A stretch of DNA of 44,168 bases from Bacteroidota bacterium (GCA_026390935.1 JAPLEZ010000031.1:1-44168), one strand, 5' to 3'. Numbered from the stretch's first letter, positions 9,366 through 17,227 are shown. Notes: generated by a model not told the origin, from the sequence alone. Numbers and translations are program-made.

Positions 9366-9914
9366 ATGGAATCATATACAGGAGAAATAAAAACATATGC
9401 CGGAAATTATGCACCTGAAAACTGGCACATTTGTGATGGCAGTTTGTTGTCGGTTAACGATTACTCTGCGCTCTTTACATTGATAGGCACAACCTACGGT
9501 GGAGATGGAGTAAACACATTTGCCATCCCTAATTTAAGCGGAAGAGCACCAATTAATGCCGGTCAAGGAAGTGGACTAAGCCCATATTCAATTGGACAAA
9601 CTGCAGGACAAGAAACAGTGGTTGTTAATACGAGTCAGTTGCCTCCACACAACCATACAGTGCTTGCGGGAACTACAAATGCCAACACCAATGTTCCAAC
9701 AAATAACTATTTAGCAGTGGTGGTTGACAGCTCCACGGCGGCAACTCCACTAGGATTTTATCTTCCAGGTAGTGCAACCGACTTCAAAAAATCAACACTC
9801 GACCCAAGTTCAGTTTCTGCAGTTGGAGGTGGACAAGCACACAATAATTTAATGCCCTTCACTGCACTTACTTATATGATTTGCACAGACGGAATTTTTC
9901 CAACATTCGATTAA
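9366..9914 (+). CDS. Phage tail collar domain protein 3 (Mdp-like)
   Basis: 182 aa, third of the trio. It starts MESYTGEIKTYAGNYAPENW, followed by HICDGSLL, YGGDGVNTFAIPNLSGR, HNHTVLAG and an end of YMICTDGIFPTFD. It is the most divergent copy: the usual GWLxCNG is NWHICDG. A strong intrinsic terminator follows at 9941-9967, so the trio appears to form one transcript ending here. Nothing else phage-like is nearby. Confidence 0.88.
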   Translation: MESYTGEIKTYAGNYAPENWHICDGSLLSVNDYSALFTLIGTTYGGDGVNTFAIPNLSGRAPINAGQGSGLSPYSIGQTAGQETVVVNTSQLPPHNHTVLAGTTNANTNVPTNNYLAVVVDSSTAATPLGFYLPGSATDFKKSTLDPSSVSAVGGGQAHNNLMPFTALTYMICTDGIFPTFD

Positions 9915-9940
9915 TACGCACCAATTCAAAACGAACCAAT

Positions 9941-9974
9941 AAAACCCACTAGATCCTAGTGGGTTTTATTTTTT
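9941..9974 (+). terminator. Rho-independent terminator after the collar trio
   Basis: Arms 9941-9952 and 9956-9967 are perfect 12-base reverse complements with a 3-base loop, followed by a T-rich run to 9974. It lies 26 bases after the third collar gene and only 18 bases before the formyltransferase ATG, so that gene probably has its own promoter overlapping this element and a very short leader. TACTTTTA at 9974-9981 resembles the Bacteroidota -7 box TAnnTTTG. Confidence 0.85.
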
Positions 9975-9985
9975 ACTTTTAGCAA

Positions 9986-10891
9986 ATGACTATAGGTGTT
10001 GTCTCTGGCTCAAAAAATTGTTTGCCTTTGCTTCAATTTCTGAAAGCAAATAAAGTGAATGTGGTGTTGTATACCGACAACAACAATCGGATGGGAAGCG
10101 ATTTTGAAATTATATATCATTACTGCGCTTCTGTAAATATTGCCATAGAAAATACGGTATCGATTTACGTGTGGTGCGAAGCCAACAACTTGGATTTTAT
10201 GTTTGTGTTGGGCTATTCTCAGCTCATCAACATCACAAAAATCAACAGTGCACTTTTGCCAAAGACTTTCAATATTCATTTTGGATCTTTGCCCGAATTC
10301 AAAGGTCCTAATCCCTTATTTTGGCAAATAAAAACAGGAGCTGAAAATGCTACATTGTGCATTCATCGTCTCAATGAAAAATTTGATGACGGAGATGTAG
10401 TGTGGACTAAAGCCTTTCCATTCGAAACACATTTCACTTTTGGATTTTTAGAATTGCTTTTTTCACAAACTCTTATCGAAGGGGTAATACAACTCATCTC
10501 ACAACAAACTACTGCAGCGCCACAAAACAAGTCGCAAATTTCTAAATACTATAAACGACCTCTGCTTCATGACGTTACTATCGATTGGGAGAAGATGAAC
10601 GCTCAGCAAATTTTACGTTTAGTAAATGCTTGTAATCCATGGAACAAAGGAGCTACAACGTTTTACAATTACAAAGAAGTGAAAATAATTGATGTCAAAA
10701 TAGTTGCGAACACTGCAGAACGTAGCCAACAAAAGCCTGGCACAATTCTGCAACATGAAGAAACAGTATTGGTGCTATGCAAAAACAATGAGCTACTCAA
10801 AATTGGCATGCTCAATATCAACGGAACTTTTGTTCCTGCACGACATGCTCATAAATTAGGAATTACAAGTGGTGGTATTTTTGCGACTTAA
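9986..10891 (+). CDS. Formyltransferase (methionyl-tRNA formyltransferase-like)
   Basis: 301 aa with a Formyl_trans_N domain. FNIHFGSLPEFKGPNPLFW carries the Asn96 and His98 equivalents of the catalytic Asn-His pair, and FDDGDVV carries the Asp (about 135). A C-terminal Formyl_trans_C-like segment (IDWEKMNAQQILRLVNACNPW) follows. The family uses 10-formyl-tetrahydrofolate to formylate an amine, on Met-tRNA, sugar nucleotides or other amines. The divergent sequence and placement beside a collar trio and a RiPP-like gene pair argue against it being the housekeeping fmt, but that is inference. It is convergent with the minus-strand peptide gene at 10943-11071. Confidence 0.8.
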   Translation: MTIGVVSGSKNCLPLLQFLKANKVNVVLYTDNNNRMGSDFEIIYHYCASVNIAIENTVSIYVWCEANNLDFMFVLGYSQLINITKINSALLPKTFNIHFGSLPEFKGPNPLFWQIKTGAENATLCIHRLNEKFDDGDVVWTKAFPFETHFTFGFLELLFSQTLIEGVIQLISQQTTAAPQNKSQISKYYKRPLLHDVTIDWEKMNAQQILRLVNACNPWNKGATTFYNYKEVKIIDVKIVANTAERSQQKPGTILQHEETVLVLCKNNELLKIGMLNINGTFVPARHAHKLGITSGGIFAT

Positions 10892-10942
10892 GTATTCTGC
10901 TGTCAAAATATAGCTGAGATAAATTCAGTGGCATAAAAAAAA

Positions 10943-11071
10943 CTAAGAAGGACCTGCGACTGTTGTCTCAAATGCACTACGTGCTTTTTCTGTTTCTTCA
11001 ACTTCTAAAAGTATAAACAAAGGAGTTTGCCAAGTTTTTTTTTCGGTAATTATTGTGTTTTCAGTTTTCAT
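10943..11071 (-). CDS. Candidate RiPP precursor peptide with lasso-type leader (42 aa)
   Basis: A 42-codon ORF, ATG at 11071-11069 and TAG at 10945-10943. The middle reads KKTWQTPLFILLEVEETEKA, which matches the general pattern of lasso-type leader peptides: an aromatic residue (W14), two residues, Pro17, Leu18, a hydrophobic/acidic stretch, then a conserved Thr (T27) just before the core. The C-terminal 12-14 residues are Ser/Thr/Gly-rich with one acidic residue (E35), ending VAGPS. The gene lies 96 bases downstream of the AsnB-like gene on the same strand. If the core begins at residue 29, E35 would be at core position 7, within the 7-9 range expected for a macrolactam acceptor. The core boundary is uncertain, since T27 is followed by Glu-Lys rather than x-Gly. 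Coding status rests on motif and context only. Confidence 0.6.
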   Translation of the reverse strand: MKTENTIITEKKTWQTPLFILLEVEETEKARSAFETTVAGPS

Positions 11072-11167
11072 AGGATGCTTATCTAGGTGCTAATTAACAG
11101 TATGTCTATTGTATTAAGTTTGGTGGAATAAATCTAAACAAATTGTTTCAAAAAAAAATTGCCAATG

Positions 11168-13036
11168 CTATTTATTTAAAAATAAACTCAGTTGCCAATG
11201 TCGTCTTAAATCTTTGTAAGTATAGGGTTGGTCGTATGCATCTGATGGACTGACGTTGGTGAATTTCTCAAGTTCAATGGCGTCGATGTACGAATATTTT
11301 TCATTGTTATTTTGAAAATAATTTTTCATTTCCTGCTTGTCTTTTTCCATTTCAAGAAGAACGTAAGGGATAGTGATGAAGTTGGAACTTTTTTGTTGAA
11401 GCACAATTTCAGAAGGCACTAAATCTTTAATTGCCGATCGAAATAGAAAGCGATTTATTTCGGGATTCGCCTTCCATTCATCCTTTAAATGGTAATAAAA
11501 AGAAATCAATTCAACATCCATCAATGGATAAACACAGGATATACCAAGGGCGTTGGTCATGTTGTAACAGGTTTCAAAACGATCCACCAATCCACAATTC
11601 GTCAGTTGATGCAAGGTATGTTGTTTTACATCATGCATTGCGCCAATACACTTGGCTTCTATAGATTTCTGCCTAATAGTAGAGTAGGCCTTGAGTTTTT
11701 TATTTACATGTTTGTACGCCCACAATTTTTCATAACTCTTTTTCACTGCTCTTTTATCCATTTTCAAATAGTATTTAACTAGAAAATGTAATGTTCGGAG
11801 CGCCGCTTTATTCTGCGACTTTTTAAATTGCAAAAATATTTTATTAATTTTTCCTCGTTCTTTAGCAAGTGTGTAATAGTACTCTCCAACAACAAACTGA
11901 CTCACACAGTTATCACCACCAGCCCCCGAAATTATTAGAGCGTCTCCATTTTCCGCGCACTTATCGTACAACGCTTTTTGCATCAAAGAAAAATTAAAAG
12001 GACCAGGATAACCCAATGTTTTAAATTCGTAATCGATAAGATCTGCGGTAGAAGTCGCCGCTTTGTCTACAGGAAAATGCTTTTGTATTTTTAGGTGATC
12101 TACCACCTTTTGTGCTTTGTTCCATTCATCGAACAAACCCGGAAAAGCATTTTTGTGCGACTCTGGGAAAACAGCGGAATACGCAGTTAGAGATTTGTTT
12201 TGTTTCAAAAGATGCTGCTGTGAAAAGGCAGCTAATGCTGAGGAATCGAGCCCGCCACTCAACTCCACGGCAACATTGGTGTTTTCATTTTCTGCCGGCA
12301 AACGGCGAACTACAGCCTTTTGCAATTCCTCTTTGAATTTGAATATAGCATCTTGCACCGAGGTTACAGGAACAGCTTTTGTTTGACTTAAATCCCAATA
12401 TTTTTCAATCAGCACTTCCTTTGCGCTAACCACCATATACTGTGCAGCTTCTAATCGATGAATGTCTTTGTATATAGTATCAGTAGCGCCCACTGTAGAT
12501 TCAATAGCGAAAGCTAAAATCCAATCTTCATTCTTTTTTTGAGACACAATATCATCTGCAAAAATCGTTTGTAAATTGCTTGAAAAAATGAATCGGTCTG
12601 CAGAGATGTTGTAAAAAAAAGGGCGTTGTCCGAAATGATCGCGCGCACAAAAAAGCAATTCATGTGGGGCATCCCACAACGCAAAACTAAAATCACCGTT
12701 GAAATGCGTAACGCAGTTTTTTCCCCATTTCAAATAAGATAGAATGACTAGAGTACAATCATCGTTGGTTGTAACATTAAGTTTATTTTGAATTTCTTTT
12801 TTATTGTACAAGCGAATTTCTCCAACAATGGAAATACTATTCACTGCATCTTCCACGATATTAACGAATGAAAGGACATGCTTTTTATCGCACGCAGAAA
12901 CGAATCCAAGTGAATTATTTAATAAATAATGAGGGGCAGCGTCTTGCAATAAGAAATGCTTTTGCGGCATGGAAAGCAGTTCCGAGACAGGGAGTGTCTT
13001 CTTATTTCTATTTAAAATTCCGGAAAACAGTTGCAT
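11168..13036 (-). CDS. AsnB-like amide synthetase lacking the glutaminase cysteine (lasso cyclase-like)
   Basis: 622 aa with an N-terminal Ntn-type glutamine-amidotransferase-like domain (WGKNCVTHFNGDFSFALWD, ARDHFGQRPFFY) and a C-terminal ATP-binding asparagine synthase domain with the PP-loop SGGLDSS at residues 260-266 and SGAGGDN further on. The protein starts MQLFSG, so the catalytic Cys2 required for glutamine hydrolysis in true AsnB is absent. Lasso cyclases and beta-lactam synthetases share this loss. A 42-aa leader-like peptide is encoded directly downstream on the same strand. It probably activates a carboxylate by adenylation to form an amide bond, here perhaps a macrolactam. An asparagine synthetase using ammonia is the alternative. 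Confidence 0.82.
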   Translation of the reverse strand: MQLFSGILNRNKKTLPVSELLSMPQKHFLLQDAAPHYLLNNSLGFVSACDKKHVLSFVNIVEDAVNSISIVGEIRLYNKKEIQNKLNVTTNDDCTLVILSYLKWGKNCVTHFNGDFSFALWDAPHELLFCARDHFGQRPFFYNISADRFIFSSNLQTIFADDIVSQKKNEDWILAFAIESTVGATDTIYKDIHRLEAAQYMVVSAKEVLIEKYWDLSQTKAVPVTSVQDAIFKFKEELQKAVVRRLPAENENTNVAVELSGGLDSSALAAFSQQHLLKQNKSLTAYSAVFPESHKNAFPGLFDEWNKAQKVVDHLKIQKHFPVDKAATSTADLIDYEFKTLGYPGPFNFSLMQKALYDKCAENGDALIISGAGGDNCVSQFVVGEYYYTLAKERGKINKIFLQFKKSQNKAALRTLHFLVKYYLKMDKRAVKKSYEKLWAYKHVNKKLKAYSTIRQKSIEAKCIGAMHDVKQHTLHQLTNCGLVDRFETCYNMTNALGISCVYPLMDVELISFYYHLKDEWKANPEINRFLFRSAIKDLVPSEIVLQQKSSNFITIPYVLLEMEKDKQEMKNYFQNNNEKYSYIDAIELEKFTNVSPSDAYDQPYTYKDLRRHWQLSLFLNK

Positions 13037-13315
13037 AGAACACTGACTGATTTTTGAATATTAAGCTTTCTCAAATATAATCAACTTAGCACTATGAATG
13101 GATAGGAATACAATGCATTAAGTAATATAAATGGGGACAGCAATCGTTTTATAGCTATGTCAACAATAGCATTTGCTACAATTTCGTATTCTCTAAAGAA
13201 AGAATATGATAAAATTTATTATTCATAAATATGGTGACAGCAACCTAATTTACTATACCACTGAGCGATATAGAATTTAGTCGTTGTCACCTTATTCATG
13301 GTGATTGCATAACAT
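13037..13315. other. Gene-free stretch upstream of the intron relic
   Basis: No ORF longer than about 15 codons with a plausible start on either strand and no reverse-transcriptase coding sequence. Two similar 13-base words occur at about 13132 and 13232 (GGGGACAGCAATC and GGTGACAGCAACC), and a related word appears inverted at about 13281, hinting at a small repeat or degenerate mobile remnant. It must also contain the promoter of the minus-strand AsnB-like gene. Confidence 0.4.
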
Positions 13316-13390
13316 GAGCCTTATGATGCGAGAGTATCATGTATGGTTCTGCGAGGGGCTTAGGGTGAAATTCCCTTTGCCTATTCGACC
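13316..13390 (+). ncRNA. Orphan group II intron 3' end (domains V and VI)
   Basis: Bases 13316-13349 are 34 nt long, the canonical length of domain V. They start GAGCC and end GGTTC, carry the AGC catalytic triad in the first stem, and fold as a lower stem with one T-T mismatch, a 2-nt bulge on the 3' side, an upper stem and a GAGA tetraloop. A domain VI-like hairpin follows (GGGCTTAGGG and its partner CCCTTTGCC), ending CTATTCGACC near 13390, the usual form of a group II 3' end. No intron-encoded reverse transcriptase or domain I is found upstream, so this looks like a truncated relic. The sequence after it (about 13391-13462) reads as a short open frame that may be the old 3' exon. Confidence 0.75.
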
Positions 13391-13483
13391 TATTACTGCT
13401 ACGCGGAACTTAACCAAAGGACAACTCGCTCAATACAGCAAATTGTTATTGCGACAAAACAATAGTAGTTAAATTTCACATTT

Positions 13484-16012
13484 TTATTGTTTAATGATTG
13501 TTTTTGTAATGGCGCTATTATTTGTTGTGATTTGTATCAAATAAATACCTGGTGTTAAGTGGTTTAAATTAATTTCTAAATTCAACTTCTCAATGGTTTG
13601 ACTATACATTATTTGACCGAATGAATTAAACACTTCTACTTTTGCTGCAGAGTTTCTATTCAAATCTATTCGAACGATATCAGTAAATGGATTTGGGTAA
13701 ACTGTTACTGATTCAGATAAATTTGTTTCTTCAATATCTGTTACTGCTACCGAGTCAACTTCATATAAAGAATTGCTTGGAGATGCGGTTTTTGCTACTG
13801 CCAATGCATATACTGTTATTTTTTTTACAGCCGATGTCGCTACACAGCCTGCTGCATTCGTTACTTTTACAGTGTATGATCCTGCACTAGTTGCCTTATA
13901 CGTTGCTGCAGTGCCAACTTGAGTTGTCCCCTTAAACCATTTGTAAGAAGTTCCAGAGCTTGCTGTTAATACAACCGAACCACCTGCATAGAAATAATTG
14001 CTAGGAGATGTAATAATTGCTGTTGGTAATGCATCTACTGTTATTTTTTTAACAGTCGATGTTGCTTTACAACCTGCTGCATTTGTAACTTCTACAGTGT
14101 ATGATCCCGTACCAGTTGCTTTATACGTTGCTGCTGTCCCAACCTGAGTTGTTCCGTTCATCCATTTATATGAACTTCCTGTACTTGCTGTTAATACAAC
14201 CGAGCCACCTTTGCAAAATGAATTGCTAGGAGATGTGATGGTTGCTGTTGGGGCAGAAACTGTTATTTTTTTCACAGCCGATGTCGCTTTACAACCTGAT
14301 GCATTTGTTACTTCTACTGTGTATGATCCCGCACCAGTTGCCTTATACGTTGCTGCTGTGCCAACCTGTGTTGTTCCGTTCATCCATTTGTATGAAGTTC
14401 CCGTACTTGCTGTTAATACAACCGAGCCGCCTTTGCAGAAAGAATTGCTAGGAGATGTGATGGTGGCTGTTGGTAATGCATTTACTGTTATTTTTTTTAC
14501 AGCCGATGTTGCTATACAACCTGCTGAATTTGTAACTTCTACAGTGTATGATCCTGCACCAGTTGCCTTATACGTTGCTGCTGTGCTAACTTGAGTTGTT
14601 CCCTTAAACCATTTGTAAGAAGTTCCAGTGCTTGCTGTTAATACAACAGATCCACCAGTGCAGAATGAGTTACTCGGAGATGTGATGGTTGCAACACAAT
14701 ACAAAGGGCTTATCTTAACCTGATAATTATATGTTTGAAATTCAGCCTTATCATCATCCATTCTGTCAGGCACGGACGCAACGATTAAGTAAATTTCATA
14801 ATCTTTGGAGCTTACAGCAAGAGTTAATTCTCCTTGAATATTATTATTCATAGGTACATCGTAATATTTAGCACTTCCATTGGAATTTCTCACTAAAATT
14901 TTCCCTTTAAAATGTGAAGCATCACCATAAGAACCTTTAGCAGAACCATTAATTTCAAATTTATAAGTAGTGTTTTTAGTATTAGATATTTTGTATGTAT
15001 TGAACGACCAGCCAGTTGTAACTTTATCACTACTAGGTGTAAACCAACCAGTTGTTCCTTTGTCAGTAAATTCTTGAGTGAATTCATTAACGTCTTTTGA
15101 ATCAGAATATGTGTTCCAGTGATACTGAGCCTCCGTTAATTGACTTGCTGTTAAGAAATCAAAATTGTTATGCATCTTGGCAGCAAATTCAGTAAAATAG
15201 GCTCTTAGGTTGTTAATACCTACTTTACTTGCAATATATTGTTGTGGCAGTAAAGATGTGCCGGTATAATAACCTTCAGTAAAAATCTTTTTATAGACAT
15301 TTTTCTTAGTATACATGTACTGAAAAAATAGATCCATTGTATATTGATGTACATTCCTTTGCCAATTATCAGGATAACTAGAAGCACGTAGGTTTTCATA
15401 AGATAACCACATTGGTACTTGAGGTATTTTTCTTAAAGCTAAAGCACCAGCATACACAGCGTCAAGTGTAGGATACCTTGTTATTGCATAAAAACTTGCA
15501 CAGGCTTCGGTGTACCACATACTATTACCAGAATATACATATCCAGGAGATGTTTGATTGTATTGCATTAAATGGAATGTTTCATGTGCCATATTTCCAT
15601 AGTTAGATGGCAAATAGTCAGCACTTGATGAAAAAAAGGGGCCTCGATAGGCATTTGACGCATTTTCTGTTCCAACACCATAACCACTTACAAATTTCGA
15701 CAAATAGCAATTAGTATTATAAGCATAAACATTAACATAAGCACCAGCTAAAACATTAGGGGGGTATTTCATATTTAAGTCCTTACGGCATTCATCCATA
15801 TAACTTTTCATACTATCCAAAATCATTTTTGCCTTAGGCAAAGGGAAATCTTTATCCCACCACAATAGTATAGGACCTTTGGACATTGTATCACACTCCG
15901 ATAAATTGCCATATTCTGAGTGAATGGTATATTTCTGTGCAAAAGAGTTCGCTTGGCTAAAGCACAGTAAAACAATAGCGGCTGTTAATCTAATTAGTTT
16001 TATCCTTTTCAT
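13484..16012 (-). CDS. Secreted HExxH metallopeptidase-like protein with tandem Ig-like repeats and T9SS tail
   Basis: 842 aa. Signal peptide residues 1-25 (ends NSFAQ). The N-terminal domain carries HETFH at 143-147 and a downstream Glu in WYTEACASF (E169), the layout of a gluzincin-type zinc site; it resembles the DUF6055-type secreted proteins. Residues about 441-739 are four Ig/PKD-like repeats of 74-75 aa (ITSPSNSFCKGGSVVLTAS ... TVEVTN.AGC.ATSAVKKITV). A decayed, truncated fifth repeat (about 740-760) leads into a type A T9SS sorting domain (VYPNPFTDIVRIDL ... GIYLIQI). Probably an extracellular protease or adhesin. Proteolytic activity is inferred from the motif alone. Its ATG overlaps the stop of a small upstream ORF. 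Confidence 0.8.
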   Translation of the reverse strand: MKRIKLIRLTAAIVLLCFSQANSFAQKYTIHSEYGNLSECDTMSKGPILLWWDKDFPLPKAKMILDSMKSYMDECRKDLNMKYPPNVLAGAYVNVYAYNTNCYLSKFVSGYGVGTENASNAYRGPFFSSSADYLPSNYGNMAHETFHLMQYNQTSPGYVYSGNSMWYTEACASFYAITRYPTLDAVYAGALALRKIPQVPMWLSYENLRASSYPDNWQRNVHQYTMDLFFQYMYTKKNVYKKIFTEGYYTGTSLLPQQYIASKVGINNLRAYFTEFAAKMHNNFDFLTASQLTEAQYHWNTYSDSKDVNEFTQEFTDKGTTGWFTPSSDKVTTGWSFNTYKISNTKNTTYKFEINGSAKGSYGDASHFKGKILVRNSNGSAKYYDVPMNNNIQGELTLAVSSKDYEIYLIVASVPDRMDDDKAEFQTYNYQVKISPLYCVATITSPSNSFCTGGSVVLTASTGTSYKWFKGTTQVSTAATYKATGAGSYTVEVTNSAGCIATSAVKKITVNALPTATITSPSNSFCKGGSVVLTASTGTSYKWMNGTTQVGTAATYKATGAGSYTVEVTNASGCKATSAVKKITVSAPTATITSPSNSFCKGGSVVLTASTGSSYKWMNGTTQVGTAATYKATGTGSYTVEVTNAAGCKATSTVKKITVDALPTAIITSPSNYFYAGGSVVLTASSGTSYKWFKGTTQVGTAATYKATSAGSYTVKVTNAAGCVATSAVKKITVYALAVAKTASPSNSLYEVDSVAVTDIEETNLSESVTVYPNPFTDIVRIDLNRNSAAKVEVFNSFGQIMYSQTIEKLNLEINLNHLTPGIYLIQITTNNSAITKTIIKQ
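13796..14692 (-). repeat. Four tandem ~225-bp coding repeats (Ig-like domains)
   Basis: Repeat units start at protein residues 441, 516, 590 and 665, a period of 75/74/75 codons, each opening with a TATITSPSNSF-like motif. They are also very similar at the DNA level, so they are prone to recombination and assembly collapse. A fifth copy starts in phase at residue 740 but decays after about 12 residues. Confidence 0.85.
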
Positions 16013-16319
16013 TTTAAAATGTATTTAATATAATTTGAACATTCTTTGGTTTGGCATTTATTAAGTGAATTATCAACTCCTGTAAAAATGCCTTTTGGGT
16101 AAGTAAGGATTCCTGTTGTACTCACATATATATAGTTAGTTGAATACCTTTCTTTTGACAATTTGCTAACACAGTCATCGTCTTTGGTGGACTTCTTGTT
16201 GCTGCTGTGTTTTGTGAAAAATCGGTGCTGGCTGGGTTTGTTTGTGCTTTGCACAAATTGTTTTCCAAAGCGAGCGATGTACAAAGTAATTTCTTTATCA
16301 TCGTATTTAGTTTAATCAT
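16009..16319 (-). pseudogene. Small ORF(s) or frameshifted remnant upstream of the metallopeptidase
   Basis: Two overlapping short minus-strand frames occur. One begins MIKKLLCTSLALEN (ATG near 16301), resembles a degraded signal peptide and ends at 16122 after AQTNPAST...GIQLTIYM. The other is open from 16284 to 16009 and ends NYIYVSTTGILTYPKGIF...YIKYILK, with its TGA overlapping the next gene's ATG. Neither alone looks like a good protein. Joining the first to the second by one frameshift near 16125 gives a plausible small secreted protein of about 95 aa. I cannot tell a broken gene from a chance ORF. Confidence 0.25.
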
Positions 16320-16662
16320 TAATTGATTTGACGATATCTAAAGTTTAATCCTTTGGCTTTTCTAAAAATAATTCTTTAGGAAAGGAATATTTTTAGAAAA
16401 TGGGGACGAGAAAATGGGGGCGGATTGTGCCGTGAATCGTAAATTGTTCGATTCAATGGAATAGAAATTATAGTGCCATCGCAAGAAAAATAATGTTGGA
16501 CTTTTAGTAAACGATAAAAAAATAGACATCAGTCGGTCGACTGATGTCCATTTTAAAAAGTTCTATTGTGAAGATTAAGTTTAATTCAATTTATAATACA
16601 CAATATTTTCTTTTTTGTTCTCCATGATAATTTGATGGTCCATCGACTTTTATTTACTGCAT
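16320..16662. other. Intergenic region with two hairpins
   Basis: No gene seen. Contains an inverted repeat with perfect 13-base arms at 16358-16370 and 16388-16400 (17-base loop), and a terminator hairpin at 16525-16548 listed separately. A purine-rich stretch with GGGGACGAG and GGGGGCGG lies at about 16401-16422. Confidence 0.5.
16517..16548 (-). terminator. Intrinsic terminator of the minus-strand lipoprotein gene
   Basis: Perfect 11-base arms 16525-16535 and 16538-16548 (GACATCAGTCG and its complement) form a tight hairpin. Reading on the minus strand it is followed by a T-rich tract (complement of the A-run at 16516-16522). It sits 114 bases beyond the stop of the 16663-17055 gene. Confidence 0.7.
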
Positions 16663-17055
16663 TTACTCAGCAGAAAGTTTAATTCGCGTTACACCAAAGG
16701 CACCTAAATTAGCGCTTATGGTTAAGTCTGTTGATGTGAGTGTTTCCACCATCCACGTGTAATTGTAATTACCTCCATTGCTGTCGGCATCCACAATCGC
16801 TAAAGAAGTGCCTGCTTCGCTAAGTGTGTAAGTAAAAGCTCCGGTAGTTTTGTTTGAACCTTTGTAATCTTCACCTGTTGTTGTACTGTTAAATTTTAAA
16901 TACGAACCATCGGTTAAAGGAATAGTACTTCCTAGTAATTCCTGAGAATTGGCGATCCATTTTTTTTGTAGAAGTTCCGCTGGTGTTTTCTCTTTGCTGC
17001 AAGAGAATAAGAAAATGCATAAAAATGCCAAACATGGTAAAATTGTTTTTTTCAT
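16663..17055 (-). CDS. Small lipoprotein, lipocalin-like
   Basis: 130 aa when started at the ATG at 17055-17053 (MKKTILPCLAFLCIFLFSCSKEKTP), which gives a clean lipoprotein signal with lipobox FSC. An in-frame ATG 51 bases upstream would bury it. After the lipobox, AELLQKKWIANSQ starts a beta-rich domain of the lipocalin-like (DUF4923/DUF5004-type) small lipoproteins common in Bacteroidota. Probably anchored in the outer or inner membrane facing the periplasm or surface. No specific ligand can be inferred. Divergent from the beta-helix gene at 17228. Confidence 0.7.
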   Translation of the reverse strand: MKKTILPCLAFLCIFLFSCSKEKTPAELLQKKWIANSQELLGSTIPLTDGSYLKFNSTTTGEDYKGSNKTTGAFTYTLSEAGTSLAIVDADSNGGNYNYTWMVETLTSTDLTISANLGAFGVTRIKLSAE

Positions 17056-17154
17056 AAAATTGATTTTAAGGTAATAGTGTTCTGGTGTTTTCATAAACTG
17101 TGCCAAGTGTTAAAAATCAATAAGACGAAGGGGGTTCAAAAAAAACAGGTCTTA

Positions 17155-17184
17155 CCCAACCTTTCCTTCTCGACAAACGGTATT
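17155..17184 (+). promoter_or_regulatory. Putative bipartite promoter motif of beta-helix gene 2
   Basis: CCCAACCTTT at 17155-17164 and ACGGTAT at 17177-17183 repeat, with the same 22-base start-to-start spacing, the words found before the paralogue at 6045. The ATG lies 51 bases after the second word begins, against 52 in the other copy. Conservation of words and spacing in otherwise diverged DNA suggests a promoter. Confidence 0.5.
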
Positions 17185-17227
17185 CTTCTAAAGGGCTTAT
17201 TAAAGGGAATAAATTAATCTTTTAGAC

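Noticed and set aside
8175-9914. Prophage or tailocin based on tail-collar domains
   Set aside because: No capsid, sheath, baseplate, lysis or integrase genes nearby; collar-only trios occur outside phages.
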